The position numbers and the translations under genes are program-made. The notes beneath the pieces are model-generated. The model was not told where the DNA came from and made no database searches. It saw only the letters and a list, made by a program, of their open reading frames with translations. Shown here piece after piece: positions 1 to 8,617 of a stretch of 64,000 bases of DNA. Location: positions 1 to 64,000 of the forward strand of contig JADKCG010000001.1 in assembly GCA_016714745.1 (NCBI GenBank), read 5' to 3'. Origin of the DNA: Elusimicrobiota bacterium. GTDB lineage: Bacteria; Elusimicrobiota; Elusimicrobia; FEN-1173. Each line of letters opens with the position of its first letter. Position 1 is the first letter of the stretch.

Positions 1-1
1 T

Positions 2-898
2 CAGGTCTCCACCCTTCCCACCGTGGAAGGGGAAACGGTCGTACTGTCCCTTTTGGATTCGGCGCGGGCGCTTCCCTTGGACCTGACTCAGTTGGGGCTT
101 GAGCCCGACGATCTGGATCAATTTAAGAAGATGATGGAGGTTCGGCGGGGGGTGCTGTTGGTGGCGGGGCCGGCGGGGGCCGGCAAAACATCGACGCTTT
201 ACGCCACCCTGGCGGGGTTGAATGTTCAAGAGAAACATGTTTTGACGATCGAGGATCCGATCGAACGATATTTGGACGGGGTCACCCAAATGCAATCACG
301 GGCCGACCACCGTATGACTTTGTCGACGGGCCTCTCGGTGTTGCGCCGTCAGGCTCCCGACGTTCTGATGGTGACGGAGATCTCGGACATCAACACGGCA
401 GAGTCGGCGGTGGACGCCGCAGAGGAATGTTTGGTTCTCTCTTCTGTCACCGCTTCGGACGCGTTGGGTGCGGTTCAAAAATTGATTGAAATGGGGGTTC
501 CCCCGTCCCTCTTGGCGGAACGGTTGGTGGGCGTTTTGGCCCAGCGGCTGGTGCGGAAAATTTGTTCGAACTGTCGGGAAGCCTACCCCCTGTCGTTGCG
601 CGAATTGATGGCGGCGGGGTTGGGTGAAAAGGAAATCCGTGGCGCGAAACGGGCCGCTTCTTTCACTGTTCATCGCGGGCGCGGGTGCGGCCAATGTTTG
701 GCCACGGGGTACGATGGAGTGGCGGCCATTTTCGAAATCCTTTTTATAACGGATAATATAAGGCGCTTGATCGCGGAAAAAGCCAGCCCCGGCCTGTTAG
801 CGCGGGAAACTGCGGAACATGTGTCACTGCGCGAAGCGGCGGTAAAAAAGGTGTTGGCGGGGGAAACCACCGTGGACGAAGCGTTGAGGGTGAATTGA
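2..898 (+). CDS. PilB/GspE-type pilus ATPase, C-terminal part, degenerate motifs
   Basis: Only the C-terminal 298 residues lie in the window; the frame is open to the left edge, so the start is outside. The fragment has a Walker A loop (GPAGAGKTS), an Asp box (TIEDPIE), and the paired Cys motifs of PilB (CSNC and, later, GCGQC before TGYDG), so it belongs to the type II/IV secretion ATPase family that powers pilus extension. It is unusual: the Walker B stretch reads MVTEISD instead of MVGEIRD, and the usual TGHLVLSTLHTNDA region reads EECLVLSSVTASDA, so the conserved His is missing. A normal pilT follows 82 bp later. It may be a diverged or regulatory paralogue rather than the main extension motor. 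Confidence 0.85.
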   Translation, partial: QVSTLPTVEGETVVLSLLDSARALPLDLTQLGLEPDDLDQFKKMMEVRRGVLLVAGPAGAGKTSTLYATLAGLNVQEKHVLTIEDPIERYLDGVTQMQSRADHRMTLSTGLSVLRRQAPDVLMVTEISDINTAESAVDAAEECLVLSSVTASDALGAVQKLIEMGVPPSLLAERLVGVLAQRLVRKICSNCREAYPLSLRELMAAGLGEKEIRGAKRAASFTVHRGRGCGQCLATGYDGVAAIFEILFITDNIRRLIAEKASPGLLARETAEHVSLREAAVKKVLAGETTVDEALRVN

Positions 899-980
899 GT
901 TTTTTTGTCGCGGGGTTTCGGAATGCCCATTCGATGAGGCAAGGACGATTGTGTGGTCGGCGCGATTTTCGAGGTGAACA

Positions 981-2087
981 ATGATCAACATGAATGATTT
1001 GCTTTCCTTAATGGTTCAGAAGAAAGCGTCGGATTTACACATGACCGTAGGAGTGGCCCCGTGTCTGCGGATCGATGGTATTTTGCTCCCCACCAACCTG
1101 GAAAAATTGACCACAGATGTGGTTCAACGTTTGGTGTATTCGTTGTTGTCCGATGCCCAGAAACAGCGGTTTGAATCGGAGAACGAACTGGATGTGTCGT
1201 TTGGCATCAAGGGATTGGGTCGGGTTCGGATGAACGTTTATCGTCAGCGGGGATCGGTGGGCGCGGCCCTTCGGTCTGTGCCGACTACTTTCATGAGTTT
1301 CGAAGAAATCGGTCTGCCCCCGGGGGTGATGGAACTGGTGAACCTGCCCCGGGGGTTGGTTTTGGTGACCGGGCCCACTGGGTCCGGGAAAACCACAACC
1401 ATGGCCAGCCTTATTGACTACATTAACGAAAACCGGAAGTGTCACATCGTGACAGTGGAAGACCCCATTGAATACGTTCACTCGCACAAGCAGTCCGTCG
1501 TTAATCAGCGGGAGTTGGGGGCGGACACCCCGAGTTTTGCCTCCGCTTTAAAATACGCTCTCCGGCAAGATCCGGACGTGATTATGGTGGGCGAAATGCG
1601 CGATCCGGAAACCATCTCCGCCGCGATCACCATCGCGGAAACCGGCCACCTCGTGTTCTCGACGCTTCATACCAACGATGCCGCGTCCACGGTGAACCGC
1701 ATTTTAGATTCTTTTGCTTCCGACCGCCAACCCCAGGTGCGAAGCCAATTGTCCATGACCCTCCAGGCCATCCTCAGTCAATCTCTTCTGTCCCATGCTT
1801 CCGGAGTCGGGCGGGTTTTGGCGTGTGAGTACCTCCGAGCGACGCCGGCGATCCGAAACCTGATCCGCGAACGAAAGTTGGAACAGATCTATTTGGCCAT
1901 GCAGACCGGCACGAAGGTGGGAATGCAGACGTTAAATCAGAGCCTTTACACCCTCATCTCGCACCAGAAGATTACCCTCGAAGAAGGCTTAACAATAAGC
2001 CCGGATCCGGAGGAACTGCACAGCCTCCTCCCCAAAATGGGTTTCCTCCCCGACCCAATATTAATATGCCTGAACTCCCCAAAGTGA
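981..2087 (+). CDS. pilT: type IV pilus retraction ATPase PilT
   Basis: A 368-residue protein of normal PilT length. PilT is the hexameric cytoplasmic ATPase that depolymerises the pilus for twitching motility. Visible landmarks are Walker A GPTGSGKTTTMAS, the Asp box TVEDPIEYVH, Walker B with VIMVGEMRDPET, and the His box TGHLVFSTLHTNDA, all intact, in contrast to the preceding PilB-like protein. The PilT AIRNLIRE motif is also present. The ATG is preceded by a GAGGTGA ribosome-binding site five bases upstream. The 3' end overlaps the start of the receiver/SGNH gene by 22 bp, which suggests translational coupling in one pilus operon. Confidence 0.95.
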   Translation: MINMNDLLSLMVQKKASDLHMTVGVAPCLRIDGILLPTNLEKLTTDVVQRLVYSLLSDAQKQRFESENELDVSFGIKGLGRVRMNVYRQRGSVGAALRSVPTTFMSFEEIGLPPGVMELVNLPRGLVLVTGPTGSGKTTTMASLIDYINENRKCHIVTVEDPIEYVHSHKQSVVNQRELGADTPSFASALKYALRQDPDVIMVGEMRDPETISAAITIAETGHLVFSTLHTNDAASTVNRILDSFASDRQPQVRSQLSMTLQAILSQSLLSHASGVGRVLACEYLRATPAIRNLIRERKLEQIYLAMQTGTKVGMQTLNQSLYTLISHQKITLEEGLTISPDPEELHSLLPKMGFLPDPILICLNSPK

Positions 2088-3552
2088 TCGATCTTAAAAC
2101 AAGTTCACGGGCCAAAGTTCTCGTGGCAGAAGACGAACAAGACATCGCTTCCCTGATCGAGGATTGGCTGACCGAAATTTACGATGTCACCGTGGCTCTC
2201 AATGGGAAGACGGTGGTTCAAAAGCTGTTTGGCTCCAACCGCAAGCGATCCTTTTGGATGTGATGATGCCCGATTTGGGTGGCTACGACGTGGTTCGTCT
2301 TTTACAGGGGACTCCCCAAACCAAAAACATTCCCGTGATCGTCATGACAGCCAAAAACTTTGATGATTCCACCATAAAGATGATTAAGGCGGAGAGTAAC
2401 GTTTTCGGGTTTCTTTATAAGCCTTTTAAGCCCAGCGAACTGATCAAAATGTTGGATGTTGTGGTTCGGGGCGGGCGGGTTCCACCGTTTGACAATTTGT
2501 CTTCGGCGGGGACCGCTCCCTCCTCTGCCGCTCCCGCGATCGGAGGACCAAACCCGCTGTCTTCTGGGGTCGATGAGGTGAAGAGGGGGGGGGCTCCTGC
2601 GCCGGAACCCACGCTGGGCGTGCGGGCCGCGTCAGCCTCATCCCAGGAAGGGGGAACTCCGTCGGAGGGCAAAGCGCCCGCGAAACCACGGAAGGAAAAA
2701 CCGAGAGAGGAGGAAGATTCCGCTCCCTCGATGGTCAAAGGCCTTTTTCAAACCTTGCTGAAAGGGGCGCTGGGGGGGATCCTTTTTTTTGGCCTTCTTT
2801 TTGGGGTGGCGGAATGGACCTGTCGCCGGGCCGAGGAAACCCTGGGCGTATCGTTCTTTGCCCCGCCCCTTTACCCCGCCAGCCGGTTCTCTTCGTTTAT
2901 GCCCTACCAATGGCACGATCCCAAAATTACAGCTCCCTCTTATTGGGAGAATGGTCGGGTGGTCTACCAGATTAACCAATGGGGGTTGCGGGGACCGGGT
3001 TTCCCGTTAGTGACTCCGACCGGCGCGCGGCGCATCCTCCTCCTGGGGGGGACGTCCACTTTTGGTGTGGGCGTGCGGGAAAGGGAAACGTTGGCGATCC
3101 GGTTAGAAGCCCTCTTAAATGAGAACCGGCCGGGGGCGTTCCAGGTGATCAATGCCGGTCTATGGGCTCTTTCGCCCGAAGAGCAGTGGGCGTTTGTGAA
3201 AGGGCAGGGGTTCAATTTCAAACCCGAAACGATCCTTTGGCTGTGTGAAAACCGGGGCCCGGGGGTTCCCACCACGGACGGATTGCGTTGGCTCGCCGCT
3301 CACCGCTGGCTTGTGTCGATCCCTTTTTCTGAAAGTCGATTCATCCAATTGCTCGTCCAATTAAAAATTCGGGGGTCGGGCGATCCTTCCCCGAAAGGAA
3401 ATGACCCGCTTTTCCGGGAAGCAGAAAAAAACGCGAAGGAACAGAAATCCGCTTTGTCGTTTTGGATCTTGCCCCAGGGGCCGGCCTTAGCGGCGTTTCA
3501 AGAAACGGTGTTGGACCGGCTGGCCCGAGCCGTGGAGACAAAGGGAGAGTGA
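2066..3552 (+). CDS. receiver-TM-SGNH-like fusion protein (frameshifted)
   Basis: Two overlapping frames give one 495-residue protein if a single base is restored near 2239-2240 (CC where CCC restores NPQAILLDVMMPD). Residues about 17-125 form a response-regulator receiver with Asp65, Thr95 and Lys119 in place. A Pro/Ala/charged linker follows (about 126-222), then a hydrophobic segment (about 227-250). The C-terminal half resembles SGNH/GDSL hydrolases: INQWGLRGP, then LLLGGTSTFGVGV, then VINAG. The usual GDS nucleophile motif is GGT there and the Asn-Asp motif reads CENRG, so catalysis is doubtful. It lies between pilT and pilC. A cytoplasmic receiver joined through a membrane span to a predicted periplasmic domain is an unusual layout, and I cannot name a function. 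Confidence 0.72.
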
Positions 3553-3631
3553 ACCGTCCCGGGCTTCCTCTCTTTCGGGAGAGGGGCCAGGTCCGGCAGA
3601 CGTTTCATCGAGATGAATAAGAGAGGAACCC

Positions 3632-4858
3632 ATGCCCCAGTTTGCTTATAAAGTCCGCGCCGCCGCGGGGAACGTTACCAACGGTGTTATGGAATCGGCC
3701 GACCAGCGTGCGGCGGTGGACCATCTCCGCGCCCAGAGGATGATCGTGCTTGAAATTAACGAGAAGCAACCCGGTCTGCTTGACAACCTCAAAAAACTTA
3801 ACTTATTTAAAGCCGGTATCCCCGCAAAAGAAATTGTCCTGTTTTCTCGCCAACTTTCCACTTTGGTGTCCGCCGGTGTGGCCCTCGTCTCGGGCTTGAA
3901 TATTTTGGCCGAACAGATTCAGCACAAGGGGTTTAAGACCATTGTCCTCAAGGTTAAAGAAGACATCGAGGCCGGGCAACCCATTGCCGATGCGCTTAAA
4001 AAGCATCCGGACGCTTTTACGGATCTTTATGTGGCGATGATCCGCGCCGGCGAGGTGGGCGGTATTTTGGACATCATTTTGGAACGTCTATCGAACTATT
4101 TGGAAAGCGCCGAAGCCCTTCGGCTGAAAGTGAAAGGCGCCATGATGTATCCCATGGTGGTCAGTTCCATCGCGGCGTTGGTGACCGTGTTTCTCCTGGT
4201 CGGCGTGATCCCGACGTTTAAAGAAATTTTTTCAAGTTTCGGCGCGGAACTTCCGCTTCCCACCCGAATCGTGGTCGGTCTTTCAGACAGTCTCCAACAC
4301 CAATGGTATCTGTATCTCGGGGTTCCAGGGATCCTGTTTTTCCTCGTCAAGCGGTGGTTGAAAACGGAAAACGGAAAAAAGATTTTCGATACAAAAGTTC
4401 TCCAACTGCCGCTTTTTGGCCCCTTGCTTCGAAAGGTGGCCGTGGCCAAATTTACCCGAACGCTTGGGACCCTGGTCAAATCCGGCGTGCCGATTTTGCA
4501 GGCCATGGAGACCGTGGCCCAGACGGCGGGCAACAAAGTCATCGAGGGCGCGATCATGGCGGCGCGGGAATCCATCCGGGAAGGCGAGCGCATTGCCGAC
4601 CCGTTGAAACGGTCCGGCGTGTTTCCTCCCATGGTGATCCAGATGATTTCTGTGGGAGAAGAAACGGGCAACATGGACGTCATGCTTCACAAGATCGCCG
4701 ACTTTTACGACCAAGAAGTGGAACAGGCCATCAAAGGCCTTACGTCCATGATCGAACCCATCGTCATCGTCTTCATGGGCATTTTGATCGGCGGGATCGT
4801 GATCGCCATGTTCATTCCCATGTTCGAACTGGGCAACCTGGCCAGTAAACAGGGGTAA
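3632..4858 (+). CDS. pilC: type IV pilus inner-membrane platform protein PilC
   Basis: At 408 residues it has the family's usual length. PilC is the polytopic inner-membrane protein on which the PilB and PilT motors act. Two homologous GspF-type domains are visible: the first around residues 65-190 (FSRQLSTLVSAGVALVSGL) and the second around 270-395 (FTRTLGTLVKSGVPILQAM). Hydrophobic helices sit at MMYPMVVSSIAALVTVFLLV, near YLYLGVPGILFFLV, and close to the C-terminus (IEPIVIVFMGILIGGIVIA). The ATG follows a GAGAGGAA ribosome-binding site. The 79-bp gap before it contains a CCTCTC/GAGAGG hairpin. Confidence 0.96.
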   Translation: MPQFAYKVRAAAGNVTNGVMESADQRAAVDHLRAQRMIVLEINEKQPGLLDNLKKLNLFKAGIPAKEIVLFSRQLSTLVSAGVALVSGLNILAEQIQHKGFKTIVLKVKEDIEAGQPIADALKKHPDAFTDLYVAMIRAGEVGGILDIILERLSNYLESAEALRLKVKGAMMYPMVVSSIAALVTVFLLVGVIPTFKEIFSSFGAELPLPTRIVVGLSDSLQHQWYLYLGVPGILFFLVKRWLKTENGKKIFDTKVLQLPLFGPLLRKVAVAKFTRTLGTLVKSGVPILQAMETVAQTAGNKVIEGAIMAARESIREGERIADPLKRSGVFPPMVIQMISVGEETGNMDVMLHKIADFYDQEVEQAIKGLTSMIEPIVIVFMGILIGGIVIAMFIPMFELGNLASKQG

Positions 4859-4926
4859 TAAAATACCCCTTGCGAGAAAAGGGAACTGAACCTATACTAA
4901 ACAATGACGGGGAACCGCGGAATTAT

Positions 4927-4955
4927 TTGACACGCGGATCTCCGTATGCTAGGTA
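4927..4955 (+). promoter_or_regulatory. possible promoter for pilA
   Basis: A perfect TTGACA (4927-4932) is followed after 17 bases by TAGGTA (4950-4955), a weak -10. It lies in the 157-bp gap before pilA, where a separate strong promoter would be expected for the abundant pilin. No sigma-54 type GG-N10-GC element was seen. Confidence 0.35.
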
Positions 4956-5015
4956 CGCATTCATCTAAATCATTCCTTGGTTGAGTTCAAACGCCAAGCA
5001 GGGAGGAACGCAATC

Positions 5016-5465
5016 ATGAGTCAATTAATTAGAAGGGTCGCAAAAAAAGGGTTCACGCTCATCGAACTGATGATCGTGGTGGCCATCATCGGAATTTTGG
5101 CCGCCATCGCTGTCCCCAAGTTCGCTGACTTGATCCTTAAGTCTAAAGAGAGTTCCGCAAAAGGTGCGTTGGGGAGTCTTCGTAGTGCGTTGACCATCTA
5201 CTACTCTGACATGGAAGGGACATGGCCAGCGACCCTCGCTGATTTGCCTCAGGGGGGACGATATGTCAATAATATCCCAACGGGAAATATTCCTAAACAT
5301 TCCATGGGTGTTGGCAACATCGGCCACACTGGTAGGACCTCTGCGGAAGTAGCCGTATTAACTGATGCTAGTGCTGCAAGCTGGATCTATGTTGTTGCCA
5401 CAGGGGCTTCGGCGATAAATTGTAGCCACGTCGACACTAAGGGCACCATCTGGAGCTGGTACTAA
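5016..5465 (+). CDS. pilA: type IV major pilin-like protein
   Basis: A 149-residue class III-signal prepilin, probably the pilus subunit. The leader MSQLIRRVAKKG is basic and ends in Gly. The mature protein starts FTLIELMIVVAIIGILAAIA, with the conserved Glu5 and the hydrophobic assembly helix, followed by a small globular domain ending at a Trp-Ser-Trp-Tyr terminus. The ATG at 5016 is chosen over an in-frame codon at 4977 because GGAGGAA lies eight bases upstream and because it gives a normal leader. It stands alone between a candidate promoter and a strong terminator, so it is probably transcribed separately. PilD, encoded downstream, would cleave after the Gly. Confidence 0.93.
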   Translation: MSQLIRRVAKKGFTLIELMIVVAIIGILAAIAVPKFADLILKSKESSAKGALGSLRSALTIYYSDMEGTWPATLADLPQGGRYVNNIPTGNIPKHSMGVGNIGHTGRTSAEVAVLTDASAASWIYVVATGASAINCSHVDTKGTIWSWY

Positions 5466-5489
5466 CAGAGAGCTTAACTGTTTGATCGG

Positions 5490-5524
5490 AAGGGGGGAGG
5501 GGTTCAACCCCTCCCCCCTTTTTT
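5490..5524 (+). terminator. rho-independent terminator after pilA
   Basis: A perfect stem AAGGGGGGAGGGG pairs with CCCCTCCCCCCTT around the short loop TTCAA and runs into T6. This is the strongest plus-strand terminator in the first 10 kb and should isolate pilA from pilD. Confidence 0.92.
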
Positions 5525-5906
5525 GTGTGCCCAGCATCAAACACGACCAACAAGTGTAATCCCTTTAGGGAACTGGCCCGGAACCAAACTACATTGGGGC
5601 AAGATCAAAAGGTATTTCCAATGAACTTGATAGAAATGGGAACTGATCAATTCCCTCCTCTGACCATCGGGGGAGATTGCTTCGTTCAGGCCACCTCCCT
5701 CCTAGAGGGGAAGGAAAAATCAGACTTTCCCTCTCCGCTTGAGAGGCCGTTCTCATCGCCCACGGCGCCGGGGGCGGGTCTCTCCCACGAGACATTTCCG
5801 CTGGCGCGGTACCCAGGTCGCTTCTGCGAGGGCGGGGTGAGGGATCTGAGCCGTCACTCGCTATGAAAATTTCGGACCTCTTTTTCCACTCGACGGGAGG
5901 ACCGGT
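5525..5906. other. gene-free gap with degraded hairpin repeats
   Basis: About 380 bp between pilA and pilD with no convincing gene. It holds several imperfect GC-rich inverted repeats (CTCCCTCCTAGAGGGGAAGG near 5695, CCTCTCCGCTTGAGAGG near 5730, and GGGCGGGGTGAGGG near 5830). They resemble worn copies of the dispersed CTCTCCCGC/GCGGGAGAG hairpins seen elsewhere in the window. The last 12 bases supply the ribosome-binding site of pilD. Confidence 0.45.
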
Positions 5907-6707
5907 TTGAACGAAGCTATGCGTTTTCCCTTGTTGTGGGTGGGGTTTGGCTGTGCTCTTGGAGGGATTGCGGGGAGTTTCGCTAACGTTTGCATCTATC
6001 GGGTTCCCCGGGGGAAATCCATTGTTCTTCCTCGGTCCCGCTGTCCGTGGTGTCATGGGGCGATTGTGTGGTATCAAAATATCCCTGTCATCAGTTATTT
6101 GGTTCTGGGAGGAAAGTGCGCCCATTGCCAACATCCGATTTCTGTTCGCTACGCGGTGGTTGAACTGTTGATGGCGGGGTTGGTGGGGGTTGTTTTCGCT
6201 CGGGCCGGCGGGGGAGGGAGTGGGGTGGTTTTGGGTGTGACCCTGACATTTGTGTTGATGGTTATTTCTGTGATTGACCTGGACTGGAAGATTATTCCGG
6301 ACGTGTTATCGCTGGGCCTGTTTTGGACAGCGTTGGTGGTTTCGCCCTTAAACAGTTTTTTGGGGCCGAGCGGATACGATCGGGTGTTGAGTTCGGGGCT
6401 GGGCGCGGCGGCGGGGTTTGGCAGTGCTTGGCTCATGGCGGAGGGCGGCCGGCGGGTTTTTCGGCGCGAAGCGCTCGGGGGCGGAGACGTGAAACTTTTG
6501 GCGGGGGTGGGGGCCTTGATGGGCGGGCGGGGCGTTTTGACCACTTGGTTCCTTGCGTCGATTTTTGGGACGCTGGTCTTTGCGGCGCTTAAGTCTCGAC
6601 GGAAAATGAATTGGGGGGCGTATCTCCCGTTCGGTCCGTTCTTGGCCGCGGGGGCGTGGGCCCACTGGGTGTGGCCCGCTTTTTTTTTCCGGTGGTGGGG
6701 GTTTTGA
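5907..6707 (+). CDS. pilD: prepilin peptidase PilD
   Basis: A 266-residue bifunctional leader peptidase/N-methyltransferase that cleaves PilA after the leader Gly and methylates the new N-terminus. The N-terminal domain has the zinc-type Cys pairs CPWC and CAHC. The two catalytic aspartates are visible in VIDLDWKIIPD and in GGGDVKLLAGVG. The sequence otherwise consists of about seven hydrophobic helices, as expected for this inner-membrane aspartic protease. A TTG start is preferred because GGGAGG lies six bases upstream; an in-frame ATG exists at 5919. Confidence 0.94.
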   Translation: MNEAMRFPLLWVGFGCALGGIAGSFANVCIYRVPRGKSIVLPRSRCPWCHGAIVWYQNIPVISYLVLGGKCAHCQHPISVRYAVVELLMAGLVGVVFARAGGGGSGVVLGVTLTFVLMVISVIDLDWKIIPDVLSLGLFWTALVVSPLNSFLGPSGYDRVLSSGLGAAAGFGSAWLMAEGGRRVFRREALGGGDVKLLAGVGALMGGRGVLTTWFLASIFGTLVFAALKSRRKMNWGAYLPFGPFLAAGAWAHWVWPAFFFRWWGF

Positions 6708-6750
6708 TTTTTAAGCCAAAAAATATTTTGTCAAATAAAATAAAAAACCC

Positions 6751-6780
6751 TTGACAAAATTCATATGGAACCTATATAAA
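6751..6780 (+). promoter_or_regulatory. sigma-70-type promoter for pilMNOPQ
   Basis: TTGACA at 6751-6756 is followed by TATATAAA, readable as TATATA with a 16-base spacer or TATAAA with 18. It lies in an AT-rich 164-bp gap just after pilD and gives a leader of roughly 85 bases before pilM. Confidence 0.75.
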
Positions 6781-6871
6781 TAGGGATGTGAAGCCGTTGC
6801 GGGGTCTTGAATAGTCGTTTCGGTGAGGACAACCATCCAGAACAGAGTCGTTCCCCGAGGGTTGGGGCGAA

Positions 6872-8038
6872 ATGTTTTGGTTGCTGACAACGATCCAAAG
6901 GCGCGTAATGACACTTGCTGAAGCCTTGAAAAGTATACGGTTCGATAAACTTCGCCTCAAATCCAAGGACGCCATCGGCGTTGATTTGGGGTCGACGTCC
7001 ATTAAAATCGTCCATCTGAAAGGGACCGCAGGCCGTTGGAAATTGCATCGGTGCGCCCACCTCCCGCTCACGAACGCCGGTCCCGACGTCGCCGCGCCCG
7101 AACGCCGGGCCCAGGCGGTGGGACTGCTGAAAGAGTATGTGCGAAAACAAAAGGGCGCTCTCGCGAAAAACGCCGTGGTGTCTGTTTCGGGAAACTCCGT
7201 GATTGTCCGTTTCGTCAAATTCCCCAAAATGTCCCGTGAGGATCTCTCCAAGATGATCGTGATTGAGGCGGAGCCGTACATTCCGTTCTCCATCCCTGAA
7301 GTTAATTTGGATTTTCAAATTCTGGGCGACGTGGTGGAAGACGCGCAAAAGAAAATGGAGACCATTTTGGTGGCGGCCAAAAAAGAGATCATCAACGCCC
7401 GGGTGGAGATTGTTCAGCAGGCCGGGCTTGATCCGGTGATGATTGATGTGGATGCGTTCGCCCTGCAGAACGCCTTTGAAGCGTCGTTCGGCACGACAAC
7501 GCCGGAGACCGTTTTGCTCGTGCACATCGGCGCGTTCGTCACGACCATGGTCATCGTGGAAAACGGTGTGCCCAAAGTGGTCCGGGACGTGTTCATTGCC
7601 GGCAACGCCGTCACCAAAGCTCTTCAGCGGAATTTTCAATGCGATGGGAAACAGGCCGAGTCCATGAAAGTCCGCGCCCAAATTTTAGTGACACCCGAAG
7701 ATCGTGAACGGGCCATGGCCGACGCCAATAAAGAGTCCCTTCAAATGTCCACGGTGATCCTGCCGGTCATGAAAGATCTCCTGGCCGAAATTCAACGATC
7801 GCTCGATTTTTATCTTTCTCAAGGGTCGGACCGGCAAGTGGCGCGGGTTCTGCTGTCGGGGGGGGCCTCGCGGTTGGGCAACCTGATGGGGTATCTGGCG
7901 CAAGAACTCCGGCTTCCGGTGGAAGCGTTTGACCCGTTTCAGCGGATCGACGGGGCCCAGTCCATCGCTCCTGAATTAAGGCCGCTGTTCGCGGTGGCTG
8001 TGGGATTGGCGCTCCGACGTGAAGGGGACGCCGGGTAA
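6872..8038 (+). CDS. pilM: type IV pilus assembly ATPase PilM
   Basis: A 388-residue actin/FtsA-fold cytoplasmic protein that links the pilus motor to the PilN-PilO complex. The nucleotide-binding phosphate-1 motif is seen as GVDLGSTSIKIVHLKG; a later ARVLLSGGASRLGNL stretch matches the family's adenosine motif. The start at 6872 has GGGGCGA just upstream. A second ATG at 6908 (MTLAEALKSIRF) is equally possible and would give 376 residues. It heads the pilMNOPQ operon behind a good promoter, with pilN 12 bp downstream. Confidence 0.94.
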   Translation: MFWLLTTIQRRVMTLAEALKSIRFDKLRLKSKDAIGVDLGSTSIKIVHLKGTAGRWKLHRCAHLPLTNAGPDVAAPERRAQAVGLLKEYVRKQKGALAKNAVVSVSGNSVIVRFVKFPKMSREDLSKMIVIEAEPYIPFSIPEVNLDFQILGDVVEDAQKKMETILVAAKKEIINARVEIVQQAGLDPVMIDVDAFALQNAFEASFGTTTPETVLLVHIGAFVTTMVIVENGVPKVVRDVFIAGNAVTKALQRNFQCDGKQAESMKVRAQILVTPEDRERAMADANKESLQMSTVILPVMKDLLAEIQRSLDFYLSQGSDRQVARVLLSGGASRLGNLMGYLAQELRLPVEAFDPFQRIDGAQSIAPELRPLFAVAVGLALRREGDAG

Positions 8039-8050
8039 GGCCCCGCCGCC

Positions 8051-8587
8051 ATGATTAAAGTCAACCTTCTTCCACGCGAAATTTACGCGATCCGCGCTCA
8101 ACAACAATTCAAGATGGTGGGGATCGTGGTGGGGGCTGTGACCGTGGTCGCGCTCCTGGCTTACTATGGGTCGCTTTTGGCCCGGTCAACGTCGCTGTCA
8201 AAGGAATTGGCCGCGGCGCAAACGGAACTGCAAAAATACGAGCGGATCGATGCGGAAGTGAAGGCGTTTCAACAGCAAGAGAGCGCCCTCAGCTCCCGCT
8301 ATTCGGTGATTCAGAAGTTGTTGAAGGGGACCTTGACCTACCCCAAATTCTTTGAGGATTTCATGGCGCTCCTTCCCGCGGACATTTGGGTGGGGCGCAT
8401 GTCCACCACCACCGACCCTGCGAATGGGTTGGCGGTGTCGGTGGACGCCAAAGCCCTGAGCGCTTTCGCGGTCGCGGATTGGCTGACGAACCTTCAGTCG
8501 TCTCCGCTCTGTTCCGCGGTGAATCTTGGCGCGATCAACGTGGAAGAGCAGGGGAAGGTCAAGGCGCGGTTTACTCTTTTACCATGA
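8051..8587 (+). CDS. pilN: type IV pilus assembly protein PilN
   Basis: A 178-residue bitopic inner-membrane protein. It opens with the PilN signature KVNLLPRE, which binds the PilM groove, followed by one transmembrane helix (about residues 22-45, VGIVVGAVTVVALLAYYG). Next come a short coiled coil rich in Glu/Gln (about 50-85) and a ferredoxin-like periplasmic domain containing LPADIWVGRM. It is 12 bp from pilM and 30 bp from pilO, as in classical operons. Confidence 0.92.
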   Translation: MIKVNLLPREIYAIRAQQQFKMVGIVVGAVTVVALLAYYGSLLARSTSLSKELAAAQTELQKYERIDAEVKAFQQQESALSSRYSVIQKLLKGTLTYPKFFEDFMALLPADIWVGRMSTTTDPANGLAVSVDAKALSAFAVADWLTNLQSSPLCSAVNLGAINVEEQGKVKARFTLLP

Positions 8588-8617
8588 CCTTTAATTTTCA
8601 ACGGGCGGAAAATTAAT

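Noticed and set aside
2164..2263. Programmed frameshift in the receiver/SGNH gene
   Set aside because: No slippery heptamer or stimulatory element is visible, and it fits the pattern of homopolymer indels seen in twelve other genes.
6761..7681. Minus-strand frame of 306 codons opposite pilM
   Set aside because: It covers the pilM promoter and coding sequence, shows no domain, and is His/Arg-rich as expected for a shadow frame.
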